In this document: positions 62,706 to 64,000 of the stretch, piece by piece | How the letters are laid out: each line of letters begins with the position of its first letter | How positions within the stretch are numbered: the stretch's first letter is position 1 | Source of the DNA: Flavobacterium phragmitis | GTDB taxonomy: Bacteria; Bacteroidota; Bacteroidia; Flavobacteriales; Flavobacteriaceae | Direction of reading: 5' to 3' | DNA: 64,000 nt | Assembly: GCF_900112575.1 (NCBI RefSeq) | Contig: NZ_FOMH01000008.1 | Span: 62,001-126,000 of the forward strand | Notes under the pieces: model-generated | Told to the model about the DNA's origin: nothing | The model's input: only the letters and a program-made list of their open reading frames with translations | Database searches by the model: none | Made by a program: the position numbers and the translations under genes

Positions 62706-62840
62706 AAAGTTAAGAGTTATAGGTTATGAGTTATAGGTTATGGGTTATAGGTTATAGGTTATGAGTTATAGGTTATGAGTTATAGGTTATGAGTTATAGG
62801 TTATGAGTTATAGGTTATGAGTTATAGGTTATGAGTTAGA
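62706..62840. repeat. GAGTTATAGGTTATG tandem array after the glycosyltransferase
   Basis: A unit of about 14 bases (GAGTTATAGGTTAT) repeats roughly nine times with slight variation, starting just after the stop codon. It resembles the array at 14203-14395. It is too short and too AT-rich for a CRISPR array. Confidence 0.85.
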
Positions 62841-62876
62841 AGTTTGGCATTGACATTGATACTGAATCGAAATTAT

Positions 62877-62910
62877 AAAAAAAGCGTTCGCCATGACAAA
62901 CGCTTTTTTT
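62877..62910. terminator. Bidirectional terminator between convergent genes
   Basis: AAAAAAAGCGTT and AACGCTTTTTTT pair around a 10-base loop. It can end both the glycosyltransferase operon and the minus-strand permease gene. Confidence 0.9.
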
Positions 62911-62924
62911 AGTTGATTACTACT

Positions 62925-64000
62925 TTACTCGTATTTTAAATAACGTAAAACATCCACTTTTGTCACTTGATAAGCTTTCCCTAAAACGATGGTCAAGGTT
63001 AGAAATAACAAAGACACAAAAGCTAGAATAAAAGGCAGGATTGGAATATCTATTCTAAAGGCAAAATTTTCGAGCCATTTTTGCAGTAAAATATAAGCTG
63101 GGATAATCCCAATAAAAAATCCGATTATACAAAAGATAACATATTGTTTAGATAGTTCTTTCAGCAAAACACCTGTTTCGGCACCAAGGGTTTTTCTAAT
63201 GGCAATTTCGCGAAGTCTTCTTTCCATAGAATAAGAAGCAAGAGCAAATAGTCCGAAAACAGCTATTAGAATTACGATTCCGTTTAATATCGAAAATAAC
63301 TTGCTTTGATCTTGATACCTTTTGTAGGTTCTTGCAAAGTTTTTATCTACAAAATTATACTCAAATGGATATTCCTGATCTACTTTTGCTTTCCAAAATT
63401 TGTCGATTGCCGCTATTGTTGCCGTCATGTTTTCTGGAGCAATTTTAACCGTAATATTATTGACCTTATGCTGCATCCAGTCATTAGATTTGATATGCAT
63501 AAAAATCATGGGATTAAATCTACTTTCTAAACCAAAATAATGGAAGTTTTTGACAATTCCGACCACTTTGAATTTTTGGTTATTGAAAGTGATCTCTTTG
63601 TTAACAGGATCTTTTTCAAGTAATGTTTTGGCGGCTACTTCGTTTAGCAAAACATTTGAAATACTGTCTGAAGCCAGTTTTTCAGACAAATTCCGACCCT
63701 TTATTATTTTAATTCCTAAAATGTCTAAAACGCCAAAATCTACACCCATTTGCTGTGTTATGACTTCTTTGTTTGATTTGTAATGAAGTCCTGACCAAGA
63801 ATTTTCAAGACTTCCAATAGAAAATATTCCTGCTGAAACATCTTGAACACCCTGAATTTTCAGTAATTCCTGTTTAATTAATTTATATCTGTCGTACTGA
63901 TTTTTTCCTTTTTGTGACTTAAATGAAATATCCATCACCTGCGAACCATTAAAACCTAAATCCTTAGAAGCCATATAATTTACCTGCTGATAAACAATAA
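62925..64000 (-). CDS. MacB/FtsX-type ABC transporter permease (5' end outside window)
   Basis: The C-terminal part of a FtsX-like permease. The open frame continues to the window edge: residues before the first internal Met read IVYQQVNY, which fits the end of an upstream membrane helix, so the true start lies beyond 64000. The visible part has a periplasmic MacB-PCD-like domain (about 240 residues, with DFGVLDILGIKIIKGRNLS and VVGIVKNFHYFGL) and a C-terminal FtsX membrane domain with three helices and the cytosolic loop SYSMERRLREIAIRKTLGA. Such permeases work with a separate ATPase in lipoprotein, peptide or antibiotic export. The gene ends near a bidirectional terminator. Confidence 0.88.
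   Translation of the reverse strand, partial: IVYQQVNYMASKDLGFNGSQVMDISFKSQKGKNQYDRYKLIKQELLKIQGVQDVSAGIFSIGSLENSWSGLHYKSNKEVITQQMGVDFGVLDILGIKIIKGRNLSEKLASDSISNVLLNEVAAKTLLEKDPVNKEITFNNQKFKVVGIVKNFHYFGLESRFNPMIFMHIKSNDWMQHKVNNITVKIAPENMTATIAAIDKFWKAKVDQEYPFEYNFVDKNFARTYKRYQDQSKLFSILNGIVILIAVFGLFALASYSMERRLREIAIRKTLGAETGVLLKELSKQYVIFCIIGFFIGIIPAYILLQKWLENFAFRIDIPILPFILAFVSLLFLTLTIVLGKAYQVTKVDVLRYLKYE

Noticed and set aside
62706..62840. Possible CRISPR array
   Set aside because: The unit is about 14 bases without unique spacers; it is a simple tandem repeat.

Overview
The window looks like a chromosomal piece of a Flavobacterium-like member of the Bacteroidota. Supporting signs are low GC, a SusC/SusD polysaccharide utilisation locus (PUL) with a hybrid two-component regulator, type IX secretion (T9SS) gene families, a huge gliding-motility-type surface protein, TAnnTTTG -7 promoter boxes with a TTG about 20 bases upstream, many lipoproteins, and intergenic dispersed inverted repeats. 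No rRNA, tRNA, CRISPR array or complete insertion sequence was recognised.

Layout. 1-2580: the 3' end of a membrane protein (probable CPBP protease), a compound inverted repeat, and a LytS/LytR-type two-component pair. 2585-20040: a PUL made of a divergent hybrid two-component regulator (HTCS), SusC, SusD, a GH5-like hydrolase, a GH43-like hydrolase, a GH2 enzyme, a GH43 enzyme, an aldose 1-epimerase and a second classical GH43, closed by a terminator. Three GH43-type enzymes with GH2 and GH5-like enzymes suggest a branched hemicellulose or arabinose-containing glycan; the substrate is inferred. 20357-21205: a hotdog-fold FabZ-like protein lacking the usual catalytic His, and an MgtC-family membrane protein. 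21330-35436 (minus): a T9SS module with a 3,729-residue secreted protein (15 PKD-like plus 17 DUF11 repeats and a CHU_C-type C-terminus), PorP/SprF and an OmpA/PD40/TPR protein. 35805-45769: mixed small genes, including DoxX, a BamA-like barrel, a TetX-like flavin monooxygenase with an AraC regulator, a Lys/Ala-rich histone-like protein behind a duplicated promoter, an IS1595-type zinc-ribbon remnant, a Roadblock/LC7-like protein, a nitroreductase/HxlR divergent pair and a GNAT/MarR pair with a palindromic operator candidate.

45996-47426 (minus) is an arsenic operon: arsR, a Cys-tailed DUF6428-like protein, an unlisted 41-residue membrane peptide gene and arsC, with shared operator-like sequences. 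47544-55890 is a cobalamin-riboswitch-controlled operon: a BtuB-like TonB receptor, a BtuG-like beta-propeller lipoprotein, three tandem paralogous lipoproteins of unknown role and a DUF4465 lipoprotein. This is the best candidate for an under-described system, a surface B12 capture apparatus. 55932-62910 holds an NAD(P)-binding protein and then a GAF hybrid histidine kinase, single-domain response regulator, TPR/YaiO outer-membrane barrel, HEAT-repeat membrane protein and GT2 glycosyltransferase; together these resemble a compact, signal-controlled exopolysaccharide synthase and exporter. The window ends inside a MacB/FtsX-type permease gene on the minus strand.

Intergenic gaps carry several repeat families: an element ending in a CTATGTTTCTATGTGTTT motif (four copies), a CGCAGATTTGGCAGATTT family (three copies), GGAG-type hairpins (two copies) and short GTTATGAG tandem arrays directly after stop codons. 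All family assignments come from reading motifs by eye; no database search was possible.
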